Shown one piece after another: positions 1-7,201 of a stretch of DNA of 18,946 bases. Each line of letters begins with the position of its first letter. The first letter of the stretch is position 1. A model generated the notes under the pieces. That model made no database searches, was not told where the DNA came from, and saw only the letters and a list, made by a program, of their open reading frames with translations. The translations under genes were made by a program, and so were the position numbers. The DNA comes from CAKSNH01 sp964422725 (GTDB lineage: Bacteria > Bacillota > Clostridia > UBA1381): assembly GCA_964422725.1 (NCBI GenBank), contig CAYRCC010000040.1, positions 1-18,946 on the forward strand, read 5' to 3'.

Positions 1-48
1 GTGTCACCGCTGTGTGATGTACAGGAAACAAAATTGAATTAATGCAAA

Positions 49-93
49 AGGAAAACACAGTATACGGCACAAGGTCATATACTGTGTTTTCTT
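49..93. terminator. Bidirectional intrinsic terminator
   Basis: A perfect 13-bp stem, AAAACACAGTATA (52-64) with TATACTGTGTTTT (78-90), closes a 13-nt loop. It is extended by a G-C pair (51/91) and weaker A-T and G-U pairs outside. Read on the minus strand it lies about 20 nt past the stop of the membrane protein gene and ends in a T-rich run. Read on the plus strand the arm ends in TTTTCTT, so it could also stop a gene entering from the left edge. Confidence 0.8.
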
Positions 94-111
94 ATTGAAA
101 AAAACTTGTTT

Positions 112-897
112 TTAAGCTTTAAATTGTATGCTTGCACCGCGCATTACGTTTTCCGAAATTCGGCAGTACAGCGCGGCGGCAGTCGTAAAAAAGTAAATTT
201 TCAGCAGAAACATCGTCAAGCCCAAGGTCATTACACAGGCGATAAACCATAACGTGAAACTGAATGTCATATTGAGATAATACCATCTGTGTTTTTTCAG
301 GAGTAAGCGGTTCACCCTTATTACATTTACGGCAGACATATTCGGGTTGTCGGCAAGCACAAAATCGACAAACGCAAATTCGACATTTATAAATATGAGC
401 GACAAAAAGCACAGTACAAGTATAATTCCCGGATAAATCGGCATAGCGGTTATCGCCAGAAACGATAATGACAAAGCCGCAAAAATCAATACTGTTTTAA
501 TCGCGCTTACCGCCATTGCCGCCGGCCAGCTTTCAGGCTTTTTGAATACATGCAGAAAGTTTTTCGGCGAATGGCGCAGCGTGCTCAGCAGACAGCGCAT
601 AAATCCGACGCGAAACGGTGAAAGAATAACCGAAAATATCATATTTGCCAGCAATATAAATGCAATAGTGCCGATATGCGCCGACAGATAATCCGGTATA
701 TGCGGTGATTTGTTAAAAAAGTCGATAACCGAATCGGGCAGTGTTACCTGAACCGCCGCCGGAACAAAACACGCCAAAACCGATGCAAACAGGCTGTATG
801 CAAAATAGCAGCATATCGCGTTTCGCCATTGACCGTCCAATGAGGCGAGAGCACAATTTTTCAAAAAATTAGGCATATATACAAAATGCAGATTCAT
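112..897 (-). CDS. DUF975-like multi-pass membrane protein
   Basis: This gene encodes a 261-residue integral membrane protein. Hydrophobic segments lie at about residues 26-48, 75-95, 128-150, 155-178 and 207-245. The C-terminal third has a polar stretch (residues 183-205, ending LLLKKHRWYY) followed by a long hydrophobic pair of helices, which resembles the pattern I associate with DUF975 proteins of Firmicutes. That family has no established reaction, so no function is assigned. The ATG start is preceded by GGAG about seven bases upstream on the minus strand and by a consensus promoter. The gene is monocistronic, divergent from the rimP operon and followed by a strong terminator. It is certainly a real gene; the family name is by resemblance only. 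Confidence 0.8.
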   Translation of the reverse strand: MNLHFVYMPNFLKNCALASLDGQWRNAICCYFAYSLFASVLACFVPAAVQVTLPDSVIDFFNKSPHIPDYLSAHIGTIAFILLANMIFSVILSPFRVGFMRCLLSTLRHSPKNFLHVFKKPESWPAAMAVSAIKTVLIFAALSLSFLAITAMPIYPGIILVLCFLSLIFINVEFAFVDFVLADNPNMSAVNVIRVNRLLLKKHRWYYLNMTFSFTLWFIACVMTLGLTMFLLKIYFFTTAAALYCRISENVMRGASIQFKA

Positions 898-932
898 ATA
901 AAAACTCCGTTTCTTAGATAATTACGGTATAA

Positions 933-961
933 ATTATATTACACCGGAGCGAGAATGTCAA
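933..961 (-). promoter_or_regulatory. Perfect-consensus SigA promoter of the DUF975-like gene
   Basis: On the minus strand TTGACA (956-961) and TATAAT (933-938) are separated by exactly 17 bp. Both hexamers are perfect matches to the housekeeping consensus. Transcription should start near 926, leaving a leader of about 30 nt with the GGAG ribosome binding site. Confidence 0.88.
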
Positions 962-1052
962 TAGATTGTGATGATTACACTAAATTTAGGGTTCTAAACT
1001 ATACAATATGTATAAATTACGCATAATTTGCGAAAAATATTAAAAAAAGAGC

Positions 1053-1081
1053 TTGAAATATTGTTCTGTTAGTGATATAAT
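1053..1081 (+). promoter_or_regulatory. SigA promoter of the rimP-nusA-infB operon
   Basis: TTGAAA (1053-1058) and TATAAT (1076-1081) are spaced 17 bp apart. A second TATAAT at 1091-1096 has no matching -35 box. The predicted start near 1088 gives a leader of about 80 nt before rimP. The promoter lies inside the longest possible rimP reading frame, which argues against any rimP start upstream of 1170. Confidence 0.85.
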
Positions 1082-1110
1082 ATGTGACAGTATAATAGTA
1101 ACTTTTGAGG

Positions 1111-1133
1111 AGAGTGGGGTTTTATCCCACTCT
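1111..1133 (+). promoter_or_regulatory. Leader hairpin before rimP
   Basis: AGAGTGGG (1111-1118) and CCCACTCT (1126-1133) form a perfect 8-bp stem with a 7-nt loop, between the promoter and the rimP ribosome binding site. Only a short, broken T-run follows, so it is a weak terminator at best. A hairpin of this kind before rimP is familiar to me from other Firmicutes. A role in attenuation or NusA feedback is inference. Confidence 0.65.
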
Positions 1134-1169
1134 TTCGTATTGTTACGAAAAATTGAAAGGTGGTTTCTT

Positions 1170-1628
1170 GTGGCAAATCAAACTGAAATTGCGGTACTCG
1201 AAATGGCAGAAAGTATAGCTGAAAGGTACGGCGCATATGTTGTTGATGTAGAGTACAAAAAAGAAGGGAAAGAGTGGTATCTGCGTGTGGCTCTCGATAA
1301 GGAAGGCGGTATAGGCATAGAGGACTGTGAAAATGTGAGCAGAGCACTCAGCGATGTGCTCGATGAAAAGGATCCCATCAAAGAGCCGTATTGCCTTGAG
1401 GTGACGTCGCCGGGGGTTGACAGAAAGCTTAAAAAGGAACGTGAGTTTCTTTATTATATCGGCAGAGAAGTTGATGTCAAGCTGTATAAAGCGGCGGACG
1501 GGAAAAAAGAGTTTCGCGGAATACTCAAAGGTTTTGCCGACAAGACGGCACAGATTGAGGTTGACAAAACAGTGACAGCGGTGAACACCGCCGAGGCGGT
1601 TTATATCAGGCTGGCGTTTGATTTTTAA
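1170..1628 (+). CDS. rimP: Ribosome maturation factor RimP
   Basis: RimP assists assembly and maturation of the 30S subunit in the cytoplasm. The 152-residue product matches the usual family length of about 150. It begins VANQTEIAVLEMAESIAERYG and contains the family-typical VVDVEYKKEGKEWYLRV strand, then LEVTSPGVDRKL, which is the RimP core motif. A C-terminal SH3-like segment includes FRGILKGFADKTAQIEVD. I chose the GTG at 1170 because AAGGTGG lies six bases upstream. The frame stays open to a TTG at 1053, but that extension contains the operon promoter and leader hairpin and cannot be translated from the main transcript. It is the first gene of the operon, 24 nt before nusA. Confidence 0.95.
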   Translation: MANQTEIAVLEMAESIAERYGAYVVDVEYKKEGKEWYLRVALDKEGGIGIEDCENVSRALSDVLDEKDPIKEPYCLEVTSPGVDRKLKKEREFLYYIGREVDVKLYKAADGKKEFRGILKGFADKTAQIEVDKTVTAVNTAEAVYIRLAFDF

Positions 1629-1652
1629 TATTTGGAAGGATGGTCGGAAAAG

Positions 1653-2708
1653 ATGAGTCAGGAATTAATCAGTGCGATAGCTGATTTGTGTAAAGAAAAA
1701 GGAATCAGCGAAGATGTAATACTCGATGCGCTTGATGCGGCGTTGGTTGCCGCGTATAAGAGAAATTTTTCAACGTCACAGAGCGCACAGGTTAAGATAA
1801 GCCGTGAGAGCGGCGACATTAAGGTGTTTGCGCAGAAAGAGGTTGTCGAGGTTGTCGAGGACGGTAATTCGCAGACACAAATTTCGCTTGAGGACGCAAA
1901 GAAAATAAGCGGTCAATACAATGTGGGAGATATTGTTGACATTGAAGTTACGCCGAAAAATTTCGGGCGTATTGCCGCTATGACGGCAAAACAGGTGGTT
2001 ACGCAAAGACTGCGTGAGGCAGAGCGCGGAATTATATACAGCGAATATACCGAAAAGGCAAACGATATTGTGTCTGGAAAAATTCAGCGTGTCGAACGCG
2101 GCAATGTGTTTGTCGATATAGGCAAAATAGAGGCACTTCTTCCGGTAAAGGAACAGGTTAAAAATGAGGATTATGAAATACACCAGTGGATTAAGTGCTA
2201 TGTGAGTGAAGTGAAAAACGGCACAAAAGGTACACAGATTGTGCTTTCGAGAACTCACCCGGGACTTGTGCGCAAGCTGTTTTATCAGGAAGTGCCGGAA
2301 ATTCAGGAGGGAATAGTAGAGATAAAGAGCGTTTCGCGAGAGGCAGGTTCAAGAACGAAGATTGCCGTATATTCAAACGATCCGGATGTAGATCCGCAGG
2401 GCGCGTGCATAGGTCCGGGCGGTATGCGCGTGAAGAATATAGGCGAAGAGCTTAGAAACGAGAAAATTGATATTATAAAGTGGAGCGAAAATCCGGCTGA
2501 ATTTATTGCGGCGAGTCTGAGTCCGTCACAGGTGCTGGCTGTTGAGATAAATGAAGAAGAGAAGAGCGCGAGCGTTAAAGTTCCGGATTATCAGCTGTCG
2601 CTGGCTATAGGCAAGTCGGGGCAAAACGTAAGGCTTGCGGCAAAGCTGACCGGTTGGAAAATAGATATTTCAACAGATGCCGCAAAGGCGGAAACAGAGG
2701 AAGAATAA
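1653..2708 (+). CDS. nusA: Transcription termination/antitermination factor NusA
   Basis: NusA binds RNA polymerase and nascent RNA and controls pausing and termination. The 351-residue protein has an N-terminal polymerase-binding domain (about 1-125), an S1 domain (about 130-200, including ANDIVSGKIQRVERGNVFVDIG) and two KH domains with GxxG loops: GPGG in GACIGPGGMRVKNI and GKSG in LAIGKSGQNVRLAAKLTGW. It stops shortly after KH2, as in Firmicutes, without the acidic repeats of proteobacterial NusA. ATG 1653 is chosen because AGGATGG lies just upstream and the protein then starts MSQELISAIADLC. An in-frame TTG at 1632 is only four bases past the rimP stop and has no ribosome binding site. 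Linkage to rimP is nearly universal. Confidence 0.96.
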   Translation: MSQELISAIADLCKEKGISEDVILDALDAALVAAYKRNFSTSQSAQVKISRESGDIKVFAQKEVVEVVEDGNSQTQISLEDAKKISGQYNVGDIVDIEVTPKNFGRIAAMTAKQVVTQRLREAERGIIYSEYTEKANDIVSGKIQRVERGNVFVDIGKIEALLPVKEQVKNEDYEIHQWIKCYVSEVKNGTKGTQIVLSRTHPGLVRKLFYQEVPEIQEGIVEIKSVSREAGSRTKIAVYSNDPDVDPQGACIGPGGMRVKNIGEELRNEKIDIIKWSENPAEFIAASLSPSQVLAVEINEEEKSASVKVPDYQLSLAIGKSGQNVRLAAKLTGWKIDISTDAAKAETEEE

Positions 2709-2758
2709 TCGATAATACTCTCCCTGAACAATTTTGATAAAGAGAGGTTTTAAACAAA

Positions 2759-3034
2759 ATGGGAAAACATATTCCGCTCAGAATGTGTATGGGCTGTCGA
2801 AAAATGAAACCGACGGGCAAGCTTTTGCGAATAGCAAGAGATTTCAATACAGATGAAGTGAAAATGGACACTGACAAAAGGATTTTCGGCAGAGGTGCGT
2901 ACATATGCCGAAATGAAGAATGTATTAAGCTTGCAATGAAGAAAAAAGCTCTTGAGAAAGTTTTTAAGAGGTCTATGCAGGAAATATACAATGAAGCTTT
3001 GAGTGAGCTAAATATGTTGGGAGAAGTCAAATGA
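2759..3034 (+). CDS. rnpM: RNase P modulator RnpM (YlxR family, DUF448)
   Basis: This is a small basic nucleic-acid-binding protein of 91 residues. It has the YlxR signature RMCMGCRKMKPTGKLLRIAR near the N terminus and GRGAYICRNEECIKLA in the middle, followed by a lysine-rich helix. In B. subtilis the YlxR protein was renamed RnpM after it was shown to bind RNase P and modulate it; that role is taken from the family. The start is the only reasonable ATG, preceded by AGAGAGG. The stop overlaps the ylxQ start as ATGA, indicating translational coupling. Its position between nusA and infB is conserved in Firmicutes. Confidence 0.93.
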   Translation: MGKHIPLRMCMGCRKMKPTGKLLRIARDFNTDEVKMDTDKRIFGRGAYICRNEECIKLAMKKKALEKVFKRSMQEIYNEALSELNMLGEVK

Positions 3035-3345
3035 ACAGTAAAGTGTTGTCAATGATTGGGTTAGCAAAAAAAGCCGGAAAGACGGCAAGCGGTGAATTTT
3101 TATGTGACAAAGCCGTAAAAGAGGGAATTTCAAGACTTGTAATTATAGCGTCGGACACGTCCGACGGAACTAAAAAGTCACTCAGAAATGTATGCACTTA
3201 TTATGGTGTTAAGTATATTGAGTACTCGGATATGGATAATTTGGGAAAGTTCACCGGCGGAGGAGTCCGCGCGGCGGTATCGGTCAATGATGACAGCTTT
3301 GCGTTGGCAATTATGAAAAAATATGCTGATGAAACCGATAACTGA
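3031..3345 (+). CDS. ylxQ: L7Ae-like kink-turn RNA-binding protein YlxQ
   Basis: This is a 104-residue protein of the L7Ae/L30e fold. The N-terminal MIGLAKKAGKTASGEFLCDKAVKEG and the central LVIIASDTSDGTKKSL match the YlxQ type, the L7Ae-family member next to infB in Firmicutes. Members bind kink-turn RNA; the biological target is not established. The gene starts inside the rnpM stop codon (ATGA) and is followed by an 83-nt gap before infB. Length and context are normal. Confidence 0.9.
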   Translation: MNSKVLSMIGLAKKAGKTASGEFLCDKAVKEGISRLVIIASDTSDGTKKSLRNVCTYYGVKYIEYSDMDNLGKFTGGGVRAAVSVNDDSFALAIMKKYADETDN

Positions 3346-3346
3346 G

Positions 3347-3405
3347 TGATATTCTGTAATATCAGTATATTGTTTGTATAGATTTATATCGGCATATTTA
3401 TGTCG
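3347..3405 (+). promoter_or_regulatory. Two small hairpins in the ylxQ-infB gap
   Basis: TGATATT (3347-3353) pairs with AATATCA (3358-3364) around CTGT. Downstream, CGGCATA (3390-3396) pairs with TATGTCG (3399-3405) using one G-U pair. Both are AT-rich and weak. They precede the strong GCGGAGG site of infB. They may shape the infB leader, but no regulatory role can be shown from sequence. Confidence 0.3.
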
Positions 3406-3428
3406 GAAGTTTTGCGGAGGTGAAAAGT

Positions 3429-5747
3429 ATGGCAAAAACATCGTCAAAACCGAGAGTGCATGAAATTGCAAAGGATTTGAAGGTAAACAGCAAGGAAGTA
3501 ATAGAAAAGTTGGCAGGCTGCGGAATAACTGTAAAAAACCATATGAGTACGTTGGAGGACGACCAGTTAAGTTTGATTTTGGATATTTATACTCAGCTTA
3601 ACGATATAGGTGACAAGCCTCTCAGCGAGGTTAAAGAGGCGAAGAAAGTGCCGGCTGAGGAGAAAAAGGATAAAAAACAGGAGAAAGAGAAAAAGAAGTC
3701 CGAGCCTAAGAAAGCGGCAGAGCAAGCCGAAACAGCACAAAAAAGCGCAGACGCGGAAGAAGAAAAAATAGTAATTGAGGATAATGCACCTATTCAGAAG
3801 AGTGTCAGATATGTTGACACACGTCAAAGTATAGTTGAACTCGACAAAATCGAAAATGCGCAGAGAATCGAAGAAGAACTTGTTCCGGAAAGAATCAAGA
3901 TGGACGATACCCGTAAAAAGAAAAAAGATAAGAAGAAAAAGGTTAAAATTGAAGAGCCGATAAAAGAAAAGACATCTTCAAAACCTAAAAAGGAAGCACC
4001 ATCGGAAGTGTCGATACCGGAAGAAATCACTGTGGGCGATTTTGCTCAGAAAATCGGCAAGGGTGCGGCGGAAATAGTTAAAAAGCTTATGATGCTGGGC
4101 GTTATGGCTACAATTACGCAAAGCATTGACTTTGACACGGCATCGCTGATTGCGGAGGAATTCGGAATTACCGTGACCAAAGAAGTTGTTATGACAAAGG
4201 AAGAAATATTGTTCCAAGAGGAGGAGGACGATCCGTCGGATTTACAGCCGCGTCCGCCGGTTGTAGTCGTTATGGGTCATGTTGACCACGGTAAAACCTC
4301 ATTGCTTGATGCTATACGCGACACAAGCGTGACGGATACCGAGGCAGGCGGCATCACTCAGCATATCGGCGCATACGGCGTAAAGCTGAATGACAGAGAT
4401 ATTACATTCCTCGACACACCGGGACACGAGGCGTTTACAACAATGCGTGCGCGCGGTGCACAGGTTACGGACGTAGCCATATTGGTTGTTGCCGCGGACG
4501 ACGGTATTATGCCGCAGACCGTCGAGGCAATTAATCACGCAAAGGCGGCAAATGTAACGGTGATAGTTGCTATCAATAAGATTGATAAAGAAGGCGCAAA
4601 TGTAGAACGGGTTAAGCAGATGCTTGTTGAGCATGAGCTTATTCCGGAAGAATGGGGCGGCGATACGGTGTGCGTTGAGGTTTCAGCCAAAAAGCGTATT
4701 AACATTGACGGTCTTTTGGAAATGGTTTTGTTGGTTGCCGATATGAAGGAGCTTAAAGCAAATCCGAATAAGCCGGCAAGAGGTGCTGTTATCGAGGCGG
4801 AAATAGATAAGGGCAGAGGTCCTGTCGCAACGGTACTTGTACAGGAGGGTACACTGAATGTCGGTGATATTGTTATTGCCGGTACGGCAGTGGGCAGAGT
4901 ACGTGCGATGATTAACGATAAGGGCAGACGCGTAAAAACTGCCGGACCGTCAACTCCGGTTGAAATTTTGGGTTTGTCGGAGGCACCTTTGGGCGGCGAT
5001 AAGTTCTATGTTGTAAAAGACGAAAAGCTGGCGCGTGAGGTGGCTGAAACACGCAAACAGGAGCAAAAGGAATCGAAATTCAATTCAGCGGTTAAGGTTT
5101 CGCTTGACAACCTGTTCTCGCAGATTGACGAGGGCAATATGAAAGAGCTGAATGTTATAATCAAAGCTGACGTTCAGGGTTCTGTTGAGGCGGTTAAGCA
5201 GTCGCTTGAAAAGCTGTCGAACGACGAGGTAAGAGTGCGTGCCATTCACGGCGGTGTCGGTGCGGTTAATGAGTCGGACGTTATGCTTGCCGAGGCCTCA
5301 AATGCAATTATAGTCGGATTTAACGTGCGTCCGGATGCGGGAGCGAGTGCGGCGGCAGAAAACAAGAGCGTTGATATAAGACTTTACCGCGTAATTTATC
5401 AGGCTATCGAGGAAATCGAGGCGGCAATGAAAGGTATGCTTGACCCTGAGTACAAGGAAGTTGTATTGGGTCACGCCGAGGTAAGGCAGACCTTTAAGGT
5501 TTCGGGCGTGGGTACTATTGCCGGTTCTTATGTTACGGACGGAAAAATTGTCAGAAGTGAACAGATAAGAATAGTAAGAGATGGTATCGTAATTCACGAG
5601 GGTGTGATTGAAAGTCTGAAGAGATTTAAAGACGATGCCAAGGAGGTTTCGGAAAACTTTGAGTGCGGTATCGGTATAGAGAAGTTTAACGACATCAAGG
5701 AAGGCGATGTTATAGAGTGTTTCACGATGGAAGAAATCGAAAGATAA
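3429..5747 (+). CDS. infB: Translation initiation factor IF-2
   Basis: IF-2 is a GTPase that brings fMet-tRNA to the 30S subunit and promotes 70S joining. The 772-residue protein has an N-terminal IF2_N domain (about 4-55), a lysine/glutamate-rich linker (about 60-195) and a second IF2_N-like domain (about 199-250). The G domain follows, with GHVDHGKT (283-290), DTPGHE (329-334), NKID (383-386) and SAK (419-421). The remaining length covers the beta-barrel, the linker helix and the tRNA-binding C2 domain (GIGIEKFNDIKEGDVIECF). ATG 3429 is preceded by GCGGAGG eight bases upstream; a GTG at 3420 overlaps that site and is rejected. The linker is base-biased, which is usual for the family. Confidence 0.97.
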   Translation: MAKTSSKPRVHEIAKDLKVNSKEVIEKLAGCGITVKNHMSTLEDDQLSLILDIYTQLNDIGDKPLSEVKEAKKVPAEEKKDKKQEKEKKKSEPKKAAEQAETAQKSADAEEEKIVIEDNAPIQKSVRYVDTRQSIVELDKIENAQRIEEELVPERIKMDDTRKKKKDKKKKVKIEEPIKEKTSSKPKKEAPSEVSIPEEITVGDFAQKIGKGAAEIVKKLMMLGVMATITQSIDFDTASLIAEEFGITVTKEVVMTKEEILFQEEEDDPSDLQPRPPVVVVMGHVDHGKTSLLDAIRDTSVTDTEAGGITQHIGAYGVKLNDRDITFLDTPGHEAFTTMRARGAQVTDVAILVVAADDGIMPQTVEAINHAKAANVTVIVAINKIDKEGANVERVKQMLVEHELIPEEWGGDTVCVEVSAKKRINIDGLLEMVLLVADMKELKANPNKPARGAVIEAEIDKGRGPVATVLVQEGTLNVGDIVIAGTAVGRVRAMINDKGRRVKTAGPSTPVEILGLSEAPLGGDKFYVVKDEKLAREVAETRKQEQKESKFNSAVKVSLDNLFSQIDEGNMKELNVIIKADVQGSVEAVKQSLEKLSNDEVRVRAIHGGVGAVNESDVMLAEASNAIIVGFNVRPDAGASAAAENKSVDIRLYRVIYQAIEEIEAAMKGMLDPEYKEVVLGHAEVRQTFKVSGVGTIAGSYVTDGKIVRSEQIRIVRDGIVIHEGVIESLKRFKDDAKEVSENFECGIGIEKFNDIKEGDVIECFTMEEIER

Positions 5748-5796
5748 TTTTGTTGTGACATAGAATGAGCATTGCCGATTAGGACAGGAGGCACAT

Positions 5797-6138
5797 ATGG
5801 CTCAGAACAGAATAGATAAGATTAACGAAGAGGTACGCAGAGAACTGAGTACGATTATAAGAGAACTGAAGGATACACGTATTCCTATGATGACAAGCGT
5901 TGTTGCGGTTAATGTCACGCGTGATTTGAGATATGCAAAAGTATATGTGAGTGTTATGGGTGACGGTGAGGTGCAGAAAAAGGCTGTTGAGGGACTTAAA
6001 AGTGCGGCTGGATTTGTACGCCGAGAAATAGGTCATAGGCTGAAACTAAGATATGCTCCGGAAATTTTGTTTGAGCTTGACCACTCAATAGAACAGGGCG
6101 CACATATTAACAGCATAATTAATGATATTAATAAATAA
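5797..6138 (+). CDS. rbfA: 30S ribosome-binding factor RbfA
   Basis: RbfA is a KH-type factor needed for late 30S maturation and processing of the 16S rRNA 5' end. The product is 113 residues, a typical length. It shows RIDKINEEVRRELSTIIRELKD at the N terminus, the core DLRYAKVYVSVMGD and the C-terminal RHRLKLRYAPEILFELDHSIEQG-like segment (here GHRLKLRYAPEILFELDHS). The ATG follows AGGAGG with normal spacing. It lies 49 nt after infB, the standard order, and the role complements RimP at the head of the operon. Confidence 0.96.
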   Translation: MAQNRIDKINEEVRRELSTIIRELKDTRIPMMTSVVAVNVTRDLRYAKVYVSVMGDGEVQKKAVEGLKSAAGFVRREIGHRLKLRYAPEILFELDHSIEQGAHINSIINDINK

Positions 6139-6162
6139 TGCGCTTGCTGCAGGCTGAAAACC

Positions 6163-6205
6163 AAGCACATCGGGCGGAGTACACGCTACACCGTCGGGTG
6201 TGCTT
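6163..6205 (+). other. Strong hairpin in the rbfA-nrnA gap
   Basis: AAGCACA (6163-6169) pairs with TGTGCTT (6199-6205). The stem continues through a U-G and a C-G pair, one mismatch, and GGCGG (6173-6177) with CCGTC (6191-6195), leaving a 13-nt loop. No T-tract follows, so it is not a typical terminator. It may be an mRNA-stability or processing element in the longest gap between rimP and ribF. Confidence 0.5.
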
Positions 6206-6239
6206 TGCCTGATTTGCGCGGTTTATCAAGGAGGGGAAT

Positions 6240-7190
6240 ATGAATATGGATAAAATAACGGAAGTTTTAAAGAAAGCCGAATCGGTTGCGGTTATGGGAC
6301 ATATCAGTGAGGACCCCGATGCGGTAGGAAGCGTTTTTGCCGCGGCAGATGTACTCAGCCGTTTAGGCAAGAAAGTTACCTGTTTTATGAGTGAACCGGT
6401 AAATGATAATTTAAGCTTTATTATGCGTGACTATACGGTTTTCGGTGAGGATATGCCGACAGATGAATTTGATGTTTGTCTATGCTTGGATTCGGGCGAC
6501 ATTGAGCGGTTGGGTAAGCGGATAGCCATATTCAACAAATCCCAAATTACTGTTAATATCGACCACCATTATACCAACACGAATTTTGCACAGTATAATT
6601 TCGTCAACGGTGATGCGGCGGCGACGGGTGAGATTTTGTATACATTGCTCGGCAAGCTCGGAGAAATAAATCAATACACCGCAAAGTGTCTTTACACCGC
6701 AATAGCTGCGGACACGGGCAGTTTTAAGTACAGCAGTGCAAAACCGTCAACGCTGAGAGTTGCGGCGCAGCTGCTCGAATACGATATAGATCACGCGGAT
6801 ATTGCAAGATTGCTGTTCGACACAGAAGAACTGTCGGTTATGCGACTGCGTGCGGCGGTTATGAATAATGTAAAAAGCTATTACGGCGGCAAATTAAATT
6901 TGGTTGCGATTGACGGTGACTTGTACGAGAAGTACGGTGTAGCGGAGAACGCTGTTGGGGATTTCGTGGATATTCCGAGGCGTATAAAGGGCTGTGACGT
7001 TGCGGTGTGCTTGAAAAAACGCGATGATAAGATAAAAGTGAGCTTGCGGTCAAACGGCAGAGTAAATGTTGCGGAGGCGGCACTCAAGCTTAATGGCGGG
7101 GGACATAAAATGGCTGCCGGCGCGGCGGTGAACGCGAGTATGGAAGAAACCGAAAAGCTTGTTGTTGAGCTGTTTGAAGGTGTAATTTAA
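6240..7190 (+). CDS. nrnA: Bifunctional oligoribonuclease/PAP phosphatase NrnA (DHH family)
   Basis: NrnA degrades nanoRNAs of a few nucleotides and in several Firmicutes also dephosphorylates pAp. The 316-residue protein has the DHH-family metal motifs in order: HISEDPD (21-27), the aspartate motif CLDSGDIERLG, DHH in NIDHHYTN, and an aspartate in AIAADTGSF. The C-terminal DHHA1 domain ends in the substrate-binding GGGHKMAAGAA. The first motif is usually close to HxNPDGD. Here the metal-binding His and two Asp are kept but Pro-Asp-Gly is changed to Glu-Asp-Pro. The ATG at 6240 has AGGAGG five bases upstream; an ATG at 6246 is also possible. Its place between rbfA and truB is the usual one. 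Confidence 0.93.
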   Translation: MNMDKITEVLKKAESVAVMGHISEDPDAVGSVFAAADVLSRLGKKVTCFMSEPVNDNLSFIMRDYTVFGEDMPTDEFDVCLCLDSGDIERLGKRIAIFNKSQITVNIDHHYTNTNFAQYNFVNGDAAATGEILYTLLGKLGEINQYTAKCLYTAIAADTGSFKYSSAKPSTLRVAAQLLEYDIDHADIARLLFDTEELSVMRLRAAVMNNVKSYYGGKLNLVAIDGDLYEKYGVAENAVGDFVDIPRRIKGCDVAVCLKKRDDKIKVSLRSNGRVNVAEAALKLNGGGHKMAAGAAVNASMEETEKLVVELFEGVI

Positions 7191-7201
7191 TCGGAGGCAG
7201 T

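Noticed and set aside
1..42. Possible C-terminal end of a plus-strand gene entering from the left edge (frame 1 open to TAA at 40-42).
   Set aside because: Only 13 codons are visible, with no recognisable motif. The terminator at 49-93 makes it plausible but does not prove it.
1017..1034. Imperfect palindrome TTACGCATAATTTGCGAA as an operator upstream of the rimP promoter.
   Set aside because: Only four core base pairs are symmetric, in an AT-rich region; it is not distinguishable from chance.
1776..2258. 160-codon minus-strand frame inside nusA.
   Set aside because: It is antisense to conserved NusA domains, has no ribosome binding site or family resemblance, and is a by-product of codon bias.
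3365..3400. Promoter for infB (TTGTTT with CATATT at 17 bp).
   Set aside because: The -10 match is poor and the gene is already in an operon; too weak to annotate.
3420..3431. GTG 3420 as the infB start.
   Set aside because: It overlaps the GGAGG ribosome binding site, which is properly spaced for ATG 3429.
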